This document shows, one piece after another, positions 43,439 to 52,992 of a stretch of 64,000 bases of DNA. The translations under genes and the position numbers were made by a program. This DNA is from Ancylomarina sp048268005 (GTDB lineage Bacteria > Bacteroidota > Bacteroidia > Bacteroidales > Marinifilaceae). Positions within the stretch are counted from its first letter, which is position 1; the number at the start of each line of letters is the position of its first letter. The stretch lies in contig JBLWWJ010000001.1 of assembly GCA_048268005.1 (NCBI GenBank), positions 124,001 through 188,000 on the forward strand. Reading direction: 5' to 3'. Below the pieces are notes generated by a model. It made no database searches. It saw nothing but the letters and a program-made list of their open reading frames with translations, and was not told the origin of the DNA.

Positions 43439-46066
43439 TTATTTTGTGAACATGCAATGTTTAGGATCATTATTAAGCTCTTGCACCAGCTTAAGCATTT
43501 CAAGGCCGATGTCAATTTTATAACCTTTATTCAGATAGATAACATCAGAATTGGGTTTAACAATACAGAATACCGGATACTCATTAATGAGATTTTGTCC
43601 CGTTTTAATCTCTAACTGTTGCAATAAGTGATCGTCTTCAATAAACTGAACTTGTTTTGGAAGCTTTTGATTTTTACTGTCGAATGATGCCGTTTGCTTT
43701 TCTTTAGGCACAATAAAGGCTATAGAAACCTTCGTGTTTTCGAATTTAGCTTTTAGTTTATTAAAATCGACTAAGGCGTGTTTGGTTGGTTCTTTATCAG
43801 GAGCCAACCATCCTATTATTAGAAGTTGATCTTTGGCTAAATCGCTAAGCTGGCTGTTGCCGTCAAGTTTAAGATCACAGTACACCTGATTGCTGTAATT
43901 TATTTTCTGAATAGCCACCTTGACAGGGGTTGTTGTGTTGGCCTTTACTTCGAAGAAAGATAGTTTGGATAGAACACCACCATTGAGTTTCCTGTTGGAA
44001 GTAGTCAGCATATAGGTGCCTTCCTGCAGGGGAAGTTTGGCGTCAAAAGTTGAAAGTTTTTTCATGAATTCAAACTCTAAGCTTTTGTATTTACCATCCT
44101 GAACACGAGCAATGGTGAAGTTTTTAAAATATTCAGGATCTATATCAAAATCTGTTGTTGTGTTTTGAAGTGTGATGTAACCATAGGCTTCCTCTTTCTC
44201 GGTATTGACTTTGAACTGCACATTATGCCATTTTTCTTTAGAATAATACTGAGGCATAAGCGTAGCAGGTTCGATTCGTGATGCAATACCAAAACTCCGG
44301 CAGATTGCAACATATAGAATATCTCTGGACTCTTGATCACTTATTTTTAGATCTAAACTACCAATAGGTGTCAGAGGTGTTTTGTAATAGTTATCTCCCT
44401 CTTCCAGTTTGATGTTTTTGTTTATCCAGTTTTCTACAGTTGAAGAGTTTAGCTTGTTTGAATCTTTGAATTCTGACTTGAATTTAGAAAGTATTTCAGA
44501 TCTGAAAGGCGATAGGATTTCATTTTTGATTCTAGGATTCAGAATATAATTCTTATAAATTGGCTTGATATCGCTGGTCTCTTGTGCGTACAAAATATGA
44601 TCTAAAAGAACTGAAGCTGGTGTATCATGCAGATCTTTTTCTGAAATGACTTCCAGTAAGGGGAAAATAAGTTCTTTTTTAGCAGCAGGTACTTGCTCAA
44701 TAAAGCTTATGATTTCGGCATGGTTACCTCTTGATTTCTTAAGAAATTCAAGACTTAATTCCTGATTGATTTCATGCTTCGCTGCAAAGGTTTTGATGTC
44801 ATCTTCAGATATAAAAGTATCTTCATAGGCTTTTCTAATCTGGTCTTCCTCTTTAAGTTTGGCGTCATTTTCAGGATTATGAGGTGTTGAACGGCTAAGT
44901 CCTCCTTGTTTAGAAGGGTTCAGATCATAATAAAATTCTTTGCCTGTTAATTTTGAATCATTCGTTAACCTGACTTCAAGATTCTTCGTTTTTGTAATGT
45001 CAATATCCTTAAAAGCATATAAACCATTTTTGTTCACCCAGATAAATAGACTACCAATCCCCGTGGTAAATTTACTAATCCCTTCTTTATTTGTTCGTTT
45101 CGTAACAAGTGGATAAAATTCGGCGTAGTTTAAAACAGAATAATGCACCTCGGCACCTTCAATTGTTTTTCCATTTTCATCTACTACACGAACAGTTATT
45201 TCCTTAGTGGTTGTGTATTTTTCTAAAAGATTTAGCTCGGAGAAATTATCTGTTTGATAGGTCACTCTTTCATCACCCTTATATTTTCCAAAGACTTTGG
45301 TATGAACCAGCATGGCTTTTTTTGCGGATTGGGTAAACCATCCTAAATTCAGTTCAGCTTCAGGCTCGCAAGCACCTACATATTGCCATTTGCCATCAAC
45401 ACAAATTTCAACCCAGGCATGATTATCGTCGCAATGTGCCCAACGGGGAGTATAACATTGACGAGCCGGTATACCCGCTGCACGGTAGGCTGCAACTGTA
45501 AATGTCGATTCTTCACCACAACGCCCTTTGGCATTCTTAACCGTAGCCAGTGGGGCAGATGTTCTAATATCAGATCCTATATACGTGACCTTTTCATGAC
45601 ACCAGTGATTGATTTCTAAGGCTGCCTCATGCATAGACAAGCCTTTTAGTCTGTCCTTAAGCTCGTCAAAAAAGACAAGTCTGGCTGAATCCAGATTTTC
45701 ATTATTGACACGATAAGGGAGCACAAAGTGTCGGAAGTTATCCTCAGAAACTGTTTTACCCCATGGAAATTCATTTTGAGCTTTAAAGGTATATTTAACT
45801 TGCTGAAGGAAAAAATCACCTGAATAATCAGCTAAATCATTCAGTGGCATATACGCATATAGAAATATTAAAGCTTCTTTTTCCTTTAAGGAAAGTGGTT
45901 TATCGAATACGCTTAACAAATCTGATTCCCGGTTCTGGAAAATTTGTTTTCGGGATTCAAACTTGGCTTGAATCTCATTTCTGTATGTGGTGTCTTTAAG
46001 AAAGTGCTCTTTTTGTGTACAGGAAAAGCTGATACATAAAAGCAGGATGTAAATGATTTTATTCAT
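43439..46066 (-). CDS. Transglutaminase-like lipoprotein
   Basis: This 875-residue lipoprotein (ISFSC, Cys16) has a transglutaminase core. C183 lies in GRCGEES and H216 in NHAWVE, with an upstream TYIGSDIRTSAP strand, the pattern of the bacterial cysteine-protease-type transglutaminase fold. A Cna_B-like domain (about 285-370) and a second beta-rich half follow, and a thioredoxin-like stretch near the C terminus (LIIGWLAPDKEP, about 755) may be present. Related proteins accompany N-glycan loci and may process glycopeptides left after PNGase or before GH action. The enzymatic role (protease or amidase) is inferred. Confidence 0.8.
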   Translation of the reverse strand: MNKIIYILLLCISFSCTQKEHFLKDTTYRNEIQAKFESRKQIFQNRESDLLSVFDKPLSLKEKEALIFLYAYMPLNDLADYSGDFFLQQVKYTFKAQNEFPWGKTVSEDNFRHFVLPYRVNNENLDSARLVFFDELKDRLKGLSMHEAALEINHWCHEKVTYIGSDIRTSAPLATVKNAKGRCGEESTFTVAAYRAAGIPARQCYTPRWAHCDDNHAWVEICVDGKWQYVGACEPEAELNLGWFTQSAKKAMLVHTKVFGKYKGDERVTYQTDNFSELNLLEKYTTTKEITVRVVDENGKTIEGAEVHYSVLNYAEFYPLVTKRTNKEGISKFTTGIGSLFIWVNKNGLYAFKDIDITKTKNLEVRLTNDSKLTGKEFYYDLNPSKQGGLSRSTPHNPENDAKLKEEDQIRKAYEDTFISEDDIKTFAAKHEINQELSLEFLKKSRGNHAEIISFIEQVPAAKKELIFPLLEVISEKDLHDTPASVLLDHILYAQETSDIKPIYKNYILNPRIKNEILSPFRSEILSKFKSEFKDSNKLNSSTVENWINKNIKLEEGDNYYKTPLTPIGSLDLKISDQESRDILYVAICRSFGIASRIEPATLMPQYYSKEKWHNVQFKVNTEKEEAYGYITLQNTTTDFDIDPEYFKNFTIARVQDGKYKSLEFEFMKKLSTFDAKLPLQEGTYMLTTSNRKLNGGVLSKLSFFEVKANTTTPVKVAIQKINYSNQVYCDLKLDGNSQLSDLAKDQLLIIGWLAPDKEPTKHALVDFNKLKAKFENTKVSIAFIVPKEKQTASFDSKNQKLPKQVQFIEDDHLLQQLEIKTGQNLINEYPVFCIVKPNSDVIYLNKGYKIDIGLEMLKLVQELNNDPKHCMFTK

Positions 46067-46076
46067 CTGAATTAAG

Positions 46077-46232
46077 CTAAAATGGTTTCGTATATGCCAA
46101 TTTTTTAATACCGATACGAATTTGAATCAACCGAGTTAAAGTTTCACTAGCCAAGCGATGATTTAAATGGTTATCAAATTCTGTATCGGTCTTATTCAAC
46201 GCAAATTGATATTGAGTTGAATTATTTTGTGA
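46077..46232 (-). other. Possible gene remnant in the transglutaminase-GH130 spacer
   Basis: On the minus strand a 51-codon open frame between stops has no ATG but coding-like content (LNHRLASETLTRLIQIRIG, ending AYTKPF). A TTG at 46197-46199 could start a 40-residue peptide. It may be the 3' end of a lost gene or chance. Confidence 0.2.
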
Positions 46233-46287
46233 CTATAAATCTAAGAATACTTCGCTTCACGATTTAACGTAAATAGATTTTTATAGT

Positions 46288-47256
46288 TTATAGTGATTTA
46301 TTTTTAAGATGCGTGATGATCTCTGAAATGTATCCAAAGGACATGCCTACAACGGTATCAGCTGCACCATAATATACCGCAACTTGATCACCTTCAGTTA
46401 AAGCTGCACAAGGGAAAACAACATTAGGAACATCACCGGCCAGTTCATAAGGAGCCGCTGGAGCCAATAAATAATCCTGTGAACGGTAAAGAACCTTATC
46501 TGGTTTTTCAAGATCTAATAAAGCTGCACCCATAGAATATCGGAAGCCATTACAAGTATTTATTACACCATGATAGAACATCAACCATCCCTCTTCTGTG
46601 CGAATAGGTACCGAACCAGCTCCAATTTTAGTACACTGCCAAGCACTCTCTTCAAACGGGCTAACTTTCATGACACAACGGTGCTCTCCCCAATATTTCA
46701 TATCAGGACTATAGCTAATGTAAATATCGCCGAAAGGCGTGTGTCCATTATCACTTGGACGACTTAACATGGCATACTTTCCATCAATCTTCTCTGGGAA
46801 TAAAACGCCATTACGGTTGAATGGTAAAAATGCATTTTCACATTGGTGGAAAGTTTTGAAATCGAAAGTGTAGGCAATGCCGATGGTTGGTCCATGGTAA
46901 CCATTACACCAAGTCACCCAATAACGATCTTCGATAAAACAAACACGAGGATCGTATTTGTAATCCGAATCAATCATATCGGTGTTACCAGAAACCATTT
47001 CAATAGGATCATGATTGATTTCCCAATTGATACCATCTTTACTGAATCCGGCAAAGATGTTCATTTGAACGGATTTGTTGTCGCAACGAAATACGCCAGC
47101 GTAACCATTCTCAAAAGGGACAACGGCAGAATTAAAAATACTGTTTGAGGAAGGGATGTCATATCTTCCTATAACCGGATTTTCTGAGTATCGCCACATG
47201 ATATCATTGGAACCCTCAGGTCTGTTTTCCCATGGCATTTTTATCGTATTGTTCAT
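46288..47256 (-). CDS. GH130 beta-mannoside phosphorylase (Man-beta-1,4-GlcNAc type expected)
   Basis: This 322-residue cytosolic five-bladed beta-propeller belongs to GH130. It starts with MPWENRPEG and NPVIGR, and has YDPRVCFIEDRYW carrying the conserved catalytic Asp, plus a late YYGAADTVVGM motif. In N-glycan loci GH130 cleaves Man-beta-1,4-GlcNAc with phosphate to give mannose-1-phosphate and GlcNAc, as known for UhgbMP and BT1033. There is no signal peptide. The neighbouring MFS transporter is probably its supplier of disaccharide. Confidence 0.88.
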   Translation of the reverse strand: MNNTIKMPWENRPEGSNDIMWRYSENPVIGRYDIPSSNSIFNSAVVPFENGYAGVFRCDNKSVQMNIFAGFSKDGINWEINHDPIEMVSGNTDMIDSDYKYDPRVCFIEDRYWVTWCNGYHGPTIGIAYTFDFKTFHQCENAFLPFNRNGVLFPEKIDGKYAMLSRPSDNGHTPFGDIYISYSPDMKYWGEHRCVMKVSPFEESAWQCTKIGAGSVPIRTEEGWLMFYHGVINTCNGFRYSMGAALLDLEKPDKVLYRSQDYLLAPAAPYELAGDVPNVVFPCAALTEGDQVAVYYGAADTVVGMSFGYISEIITHLKNKSL

Positions 47257-47323
47257 TTTATTTTTGGTTTAGTATGATTGTCTCTTTGTTTTGTAAATCA
47301 AATTGTTTTTACAACTGTCTGGA

Positions 47324-48667
47324 TTATTTATATGTCTCAGACTTGACTCTTACAGGTTTCACTGCATCTGTGTTTTGTTCTCCACGATCTTCTGTTTCGT
47401 TGTTCTCTGCATGTACAAATGGAACATATCTTGCTGCAAACAGAGCTGGAATGGTGACGATAAGTATACATATGAAGAACAACTTATAACCTAACCAATC
47501 ACTCATAAACCCACTTAACATACCAGGCAGCATAAAGCCCAGATTCATGATTCCTGTGGCAAATGCATAATGTGCCATTTTGTATTTGCCAGGTGCTACT
47601 TGTTGCATCATAAACAGCATTAGGCCAACAAAACCAAAGCCATAAACAAAGTATTCAACTACAACGGCTGAGCCAATTAAATATAGACTTTCAGGTCGGT
47701 AAATGGCTAGCAGAGCGTAGACAATAAATTGGATGTTGAAGATGCAAACCAGAGAGAATAAGGACTTTTTTAAGCCTCGAGCCGAAATATAATAGCCAGC
47801 TAAAATGGAACCCAGAACAAAAGCTCCGGAACCAAATACCCCATAAATAAGTCCAATATCAGAGGTACTCAATCCTAAACCACCATCAGCAATGGCAGCT
47901 TTAAAGAACAAGGGCGCAATTTTGATGGCAAAACCTTCAGCAAAACGATAGATTATAATAAAAGCAATAAACCAACCTATATATTTTTTTTGGAAAAAGG
48001 TTTTGATGACATCCCACAGGGTTTTAAAACCTTCACCCAACGATTCGACTTCACTAGTCGCATTACCTCCTGAAGGCAACATGCGAATGTGATATAAAGC
48101 CAAAGAAATCATGATTAAGGCGTAAGTGAGCATAACAGCCATCCAGGCATGTAAGACGCCAAATTTTTCTTCCAGAATACCAGCCAGATAAACAAAAGCA
48201 CCAGCCGTTAAGATTTTTGCAATATTGTAGGATGCGCCTTGCCAGCCAATGTATTTAGCCTGTAATTTTCCGGATAAGACACTTAAATAGACACCATCGG
48301 TAGCAATGTCGTGGGTTGCTCCACTAAAGGCCACGATTGCCAGTAGGGCTATTGAATAGGTGAAAAAGTTGTCTAAGGGCAATGTGAGGGCAACCAGGGC
48401 AAATGTTAAACCGGTTACCAACTGAGTGGCAACCACAAAGTGTTTTTTTGTTTTGAACATCTCTAAAATGGGACTCCATAGAGGCTTTAAGGTCCAGGGT
48501 AACATGATGAGTGAAGTCCAGAATGCAATGAGTGAATCGGAAACCTCAAAACTCTTAAACATGAGGACTGAGGCCTGAGCGATTGCAATGAAGGGTAAAC
48601 CCATCGCAAAATAAGCTGTGGGAATCCATGTTGCAGGATGTTTCTGTTTGCTTTTATTAAATGACAT
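47324..48667 (-). CDS. MFS transporter, likely for a released mannosyl disaccharide
   Basis: This 447-residue inner-membrane protein has about 12 transmembrane helices and the loop pattern of the sugar/AmpG-like major facilitator group (VTGLTFALVAL, YGFGFVGLMLFMMQQVAPG). The N terminus starts directly in helix 1 after a short basic stretch. It is placed between a GH92 gene and GH130 in the same operon, as in other N-glycan loci where MFS proteins import Man-GlcNAc. Substrate identity is inferred from context. Confidence 0.8.
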   Translation of the reverse strand: MSFNKSKQKHPATWIPTAYFAMGLPFIAIAQASVLMFKSFEVSDSLIAFWTSLIMLPWTLKPLWSPILEMFKTKKHFVVATQLVTGLTFALVALTLPLDNFFTYSIALLAIVAFSGATHDIATDGVYLSVLSGKLQAKYIGWQGASYNIAKILTAGAFVYLAGILEEKFGVLHAWMAVMLTYALIMISLALYHIRMLPSGGNATSEVESLGEGFKTLWDVIKTFFQKKYIGWFIAFIIIYRFAEGFAIKIAPLFFKAAIADGGLGLSTSDIGLIYGVFGSGAFVLGSILAGYYISARGLKKSLFSLVCIFNIQFIVYALLAIYRPESLYLIGSAVVVEYFVYGFGFVGLMLFMMQQVAPGKYKMAHYAFATGIMNLGFMLPGMLSGFMSDWLGYKLFFICILIVTIPALFAARYVPFVHAENNETEDRGEQNTDAVKPVRVKSETYK

Positions 48668-48698
48668 TTGCTTTTATAATAGTTTAGAGAATTCAGGT

Positions 48699-50933
48699 TT
48701 ATTTTTCAAGGAAGAATTCCAATCTTCCTCCCTTAGTCATATCATTGTGATTGATGAAATAGGAATGGTGTTTTTTTCCGTTCCACATCATCTTTTGAAT
48801 GAAATGATCAGTAGCATTTTTCTTATGGCTGATGATTTCCAGTTTATCCCCCTGATAATAGTTCGGATCCAGTTGAATGGTAATTTTATCGAATACCGGA
48901 CTGCTAATGGCGTAATCTGTATTCCCAGGACAAACAGGGTATAGGCCCATCATACCATAAATAAGCCAGGCAGACAGCGTTCCACAATCGTCGTTTCCTG
49001 GAATTCCGTCAGCTGAGTTTTTGTAATAGGTATCAATCAAATTACGAACTTCCTTTTGTGTTCGCCATTCTTCACCTTTTACAAAATTGAATAAGTAGGG
49101 GTAATGGATATCAGGCTCATTTGCCATGTCGAAGAGATTCTCGTCGAAGATCTTTTGTAGTTTGTTTACAAAGTTCTTTTTACCTCCCATTAACTGACTT
49201 AACCCTTTGATATCATGAGGAACACAAAATGTATATTGCCAGGCTGTACCTTCATGAAAGCCAGGAGAAGGTTCGAAGTTCTCACCCTGATTGGGATCAA
49301 AATTCTTAAGGAATGCTCCATTTTCCAATTTCGGGCGAAGGATTCCATATTCTTTGTCGTAATATTCTTTATAGCCCTGAGACTGTTTGAGGAATTTCTT
49401 ATGATCCTGTGGTTTATTAAGAGCTTTGGCAAATTGAGCCAAATTCCAGTCAGCAATATAATACTCCAAGGCATGAGAAACCGAGTTGTCGAATTTCTCT
49501 TTTAAAGGCACATAACCATTGGAAATATAATGATTGATATCAGGTCTCAATTTGTTTTTAGATCCTTCGGTTGTTGCTGATTTATACATGGCCTCATAAG
49601 CGGTTTCCACATCGAAATCACGTAAACCCCGCATGTAAGAATCTACAATGACAGGAATTGCAGGATCACCTTCCATCACATGAGTTTCCCTGCTGTTTAA
49701 TTCCCATTTTGGCAACCAGCCACTCTCTTTATACATATCCACCATTGAGCGCACCATATCCAGTTGATCGTCGGGATATAAAAGAGCCATCAGAGGATGA
49801 TAATTGCGGTATGTATCCCATAATGAGAAAACGGTGTATCGATTACAGTCAGCCGATTCTTTAATCTCATAGGATTCCATGGCCGGGTATTGCCCGTTAA
49901 CATCGTTGATGATGTTGGGATGAATCTGTGTATGGTAGAGAGCCGTATAAAAGATACTCTTTTGATCTTCGGTTCCACCTTCTACTTTTATTCGGGATAA
50001 AACCTCATGCCAGTCTTTAGATGCCTGAATTCTGGTTTTTTCGAAATCAAACTGATTGGATTCGGCATTCAGATTCATTCTTGCATTTTCTATGCTGACA
50101 TAAGAAACACCTACCTCAACACTGATTTGCTCATTGGTTTTAGTATCGAAGGAGAAGTAAGCCCCAACATCGTTACCACTCATTTCCTGATTGTAGCCCT
50201 TGTAATATTTATATTGCCCATCGGTTTTACTCCATGCTGCCTCAGCCTGCATATTCGGCATTTTTTTCCAGGTTCCAAATTGGTCTGCTGCTCGACTAAA
50301 TCGTGCTACAAAATAAACCAGGCGTTCAGAACCTTCATTATAACAAAAGGTGCCAGTCATTCTTGATCCCTCAATTTCCTTATTATTCACAACTCGAACA
50401 GAAGCTCCGGTTTCATTGGTTAAGCCTAACCCCAGGTTTAAGAGAATATTAGACTGACCTTCAGGGAAAGTATATCGACTGATTCCAGTTCTCAACGTTG
50501 AACTTACTTCAGCTTTAATATCATACTTTTCAAGTGAGGTTTGATAATAGCCAGGTTCAGCTTTTTGATTTTCCATGATGGAACCATAAACCTTATGATC
50601 GGCATTAATTTCGCCTGTTGTAGGCATCAAAATAATGACCCCTAAATCAGGACAGCCAACACCGCTTAAGTTCACATGTGAAAATCCGGTTAAATACGAA
50701 TTCTCTGAGGAATAGGGGGTAGACCACCATCGGGCATCCTTGTCAAAGGTATTTAGTTCGGAGCCTGATACGTTAAAAGGCGTAACCGATACCATTCCTC
50801 GCGGAACGATTGCTCCCGGATTTGTGGTGCCAAAATTACTGGATCCAATAAATGGATTGACGTGCTCTACGTATTGAGCAAAGCTCGTTGAGCATAAGAG
50901 CAGGCTTATTAAAAGGCTATATAGTCGTTTCAT
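48699..50933 (-). CDS. GH92 alpha-mannosidase, secreted
   Basis: This 744-residue enzyme has a Sec signal (LLLCSTSFAQ) and starts YVEHVNPFIGSSNFG. The catalytic-acid region reads ANEPDIH (E606) instead of HGNEPSHH, and the base region GNDDCGTLSAW is intact. It is clearly diverged from the other three GH92 proteins here and probably has a different linkage specificity. It lies 31 bases before the MFS gene and 5 bases after GH97, within the operon. Confidence 0.94.
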   Translation of the reverse strand: MKRLYSLLISLLLCSTSFAQYVEHVNPFIGSSNFGTTNPGAIVPRGMVSVTPFNVSGSELNTFDKDARWWSTPYSSENSYLTGFSHVNLSGVGCPDLGVIILMPTTGEINADHKVYGSIMENQKAEPGYYQTSLEKYDIKAEVSSTLRTGISRYTFPEGQSNILLNLGLGLTNETGASVRVVNNKEIEGSRMTGTFCYNEGSERLVYFVARFSRAADQFGTWKKMPNMQAEAAWSKTDGQYKYYKGYNQEMSGNDVGAYFSFDTKTNEQISVEVGVSYVSIENARMNLNAESNQFDFEKTRIQASKDWHEVLSRIKVEGGTEDQKSIFYTALYHTQIHPNIINDVNGQYPAMESYEIKESADCNRYTVFSLWDTYRNYHPLMALLYPDDQLDMVRSMVDMYKESGWLPKWELNSRETHVMEGDPAIPVIVDSYMRGLRDFDVETAYEAMYKSATTEGSKNKLRPDINHYISNGYVPLKEKFDNSVSHALEYYIADWNLAQFAKALNKPQDHKKFLKQSQGYKEYYDKEYGILRPKLENGAFLKNFDPNQGENFEPSPGFHEGTAWQYTFCVPHDIKGLSQLMGGKKNFVNKLQKIFDENLFDMANEPDIHYPYLFNFVKGEEWRTQKEVRNLIDTYYKNSADGIPGNDDCGTLSAWLIYGMMGLYPVCPGNTDYAISSPVFDKITIQLDPNYYQGDKLEIISHKKNATDHFIQKMMWNGKKHHSYFINHNDMTKGGRLEFFLEK

Positions 50934-50938
50934 GATGC

Positions 50939-52960
50939 TTAGTTTATTTCAATCAATTCAATGGCTTGTCCACCTCCTGCAACCATTTTTATTTCTAAAA
51001 CAGAATCAGCGTTTACTTCTATGGATCTGATTGATATGGCCGTTGGGTTTTCTTTTAATGATGTTTTTTCATTATCGGAATAAATGGTAGCCTTGTATTT
51101 CTTTCCCGATTCTAAAAAGGATAAATCAAGGGAAAGGTTTCTGGCTGTTTCATCTGTCATGGCACCTAGATACCAATTGGCTCCATTCTTTCGGGCCACG
51201 GCGTAGTAATCGCCAACTTCGGCAGCTAAGACTTTAGATTCTTCCCATTCAGAAGGTAAGTTTCTAAAAAATTGAAAAGCGGCTTGTCCCTTATAGTTTT
51301 CGATAAGATCAGAGGCCATTTGAACAGGAGAATATAAACAAACCCACATAGCTAATTGCTTGGCAAGTGTGGTGTTAACTCTACTATTACCTTTATCGTT
51401 ACTGTTCCAACGGGTATATTCTTTTCGGTTTTTGTATAAGATGTCGAAAGTTCCAGGCGTATAATCTAAGGGACCGCCCAAACAACGTGTAAATGGAAGC
51501 ATCACATGATGCTCAGGAGGATTGCCCTCGCTCCAGCCATTCCACTCCATACCACGAGCACCTTCACGAGTCATCATGTTCGGATAAGTGCGTCGTATGC
51601 CAGTTGCCTTAATAGGTTCATGAGCATTGACCATTATTTTATACTTGGCGGCAGTTTCCACAACCTTGCGATAATGCTGAACCATTCGCTGGCCGTGATG
51701 AAAATGTCCTTGAGGAATAGGTCCTGCATAACCCGTTTTTAAACTACGGATACCAGCATCATGAAGTTTCTTCATTGCCTTCTCCATTTGCTGTTCGTAA
51801 AAGAAGATATCTCCACCCGTTTCGTGGTGACCGATAAGCTCTACACCTTTTTTATCTGCGTAAGCGACTATTTCTTCGAAATCAAAATCAGCATAAGGCG
51901 TTACCTGATCGAAAGCTCGGGCTTTACCCCAATTTTCCCAGCCAGTGTTCCAACCTTCGGCCAATACGGCTTGAATATTGTTATTTGCTGCAAAATCGAT
52001 GTACTTTTTCATGTTTGCGGTTGTAGCACCATGTTTAGGGCCCATTGTCCATGTTTCGACACCCAAATGCATGCCCCACCAGATACCCACGTATTTTTGA
52101 GGTTCTATCCAGGAAGTCTCTTCTAGTTTGTTAGGTTCATTTAGATTTACAATCAGGTTTGATTCAGCTAATTGTACAGCATCTTGAGTAATAGTGATGG
52201 TTCTCCAGGGAGAAATAAGCGTTTGATTTGCTTTTACTTTCACACCATCAGGCCAGGGCACCAAATTGCAGGAAAATGAATTGCCTTCAACTTGTTTTAA
52301 AGTCATACCAGAATAGTCAGTAAGATTCGCTTCATGAATACTCATATGTATTCCAGACTCGGTACGGCAGGTCAAAGGCGTATTTGCATCTTTCACTTCG
52401 CTTAAAGGGCTGGTTCTATACAACATTTCATATGACTCATAATTAGCAGGGATAGACCAGGCTGTGACATCATTCGCAAAATTAAATTCAGTAAGCTCAT
52501 TCATCACCAGAATCTCATTTAGCCCTTTCTGCTTAGGAATTTCGTAGCGAAAACCTAAACCATCGTTATACAGTTTAAAATAAAGCTTCATTTTTTCACC
52601 ATTGGCATTTTCAAGTAATACTGAAAGTTGCTTGTAATTATTGCGAATGTTTGCATTTTCACCCCATACCGGCTGCCAAATTTCATCTTTCTGACTGTTC
52701 TCGGTTTTGAGGACCTTAAAAGAATGTGAGAAAGCATCCTTATCTCTTAGTATGAAACCCAATCTTGAAGGATTAATCAACTGGATTTGAGAATTCTTTA
52801 GCTGGTAATAGATTTCGCCTTTCTCGTTCAAACTAACTTGAAGATTTAATTTTCCATCGGGAGAAGCCAGGCTTAACTCCTCATTAGCACTGCAGGAAAC
52901 AGCACTAATAAATAATAAGAAAAGGCTTAAATAATAACTTATTTTTTTCACTGTATTCAT
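50939..52960 (-). CDS. GH97 inverting alpha-glucosidase, lipoprotein
   Basis: This 673-residue lipoprotein (SAVSC, Cys23) is a GH97 enzyme. Three glutamates, E380 in HHETGG, E448 in AHEPIK and E472 in GMEWNG, have spacings of 68 and 24, close to 69 and 24 for E439, E508 and E532 of SusB. It therefore belongs to the inverting (alpha-glucosidase) group rather than the retaining alpha-galactosidases with Asp. The N-terminal beta-super-sandwich (ASPDGKLNLQVSL) is typical. In this locus it may remove alpha-linked glucose caps. Neighbours on both sides are glycosidases in the same operon. Confidence 0.93.
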   Translation of the reverse strand: MNTVKKISYYLSLFLLFISAVSCSANEELSLASPDGKLNLQVSLNEKGEIYYQLKNSQIQLINPSRLGFILRDKDAFSHSFKVLKTENSQKDEIWQPVWGENANIRNNYKQLSVLLENANGEKMKLYFKLYNDGLGFRYEIPKQKGLNEILVMNELTEFNFANDVTAWSIPANYESYEMLYRTSPLSEVKDANTPLTCRTESGIHMSIHEANLTDYSGMTLKQVEGNSFSCNLVPWPDGVKVKANQTLISPWRTITITQDAVQLAESNLIVNLNEPNKLEETSWIEPQKYVGIWWGMHLGVETWTMGPKHGATTANMKKYIDFAANNNIQAVLAEGWNTGWENWGKARAFDQVTPYADFDFEEIVAYADKKGVELIGHHETGGDIFFYEQQMEKAMKKLHDAGIRSLKTGYAGPIPQGHFHHGQRMVQHYRKVVETAAKYKIMVNAHEPIKATGIRRTYPNMMTREGARGMEWNGWSEGNPPEHHVMLPFTRCLGGPLDYTPGTFDILYKNRKEYTRWNSNDKGNSRVNTTLAKQLAMWVCLYSPVQMASDLIENYKGQAAFQFFRNLPSEWEESKVLAAEVGDYYAVARKNGANWYLGAMTDETARNLSLDLSFLESGKKYKATIYSDNEKTSLKENPTAISIRSIEVNADSVLEIKMVAGGGQAIELIEIN

Positions 52961-52992
52961 CTTAAATATTTACACTTAGCTAGCAAACACTA

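Noticed and set aside
37110..50933. Minus-strand locus as a yeast mannan PUL proper
   Set aside because: GH76 and GH38 endo/exo-mannanases of such loci are absent while PNGase and GH130 are present, so N-glycan is the better reading.
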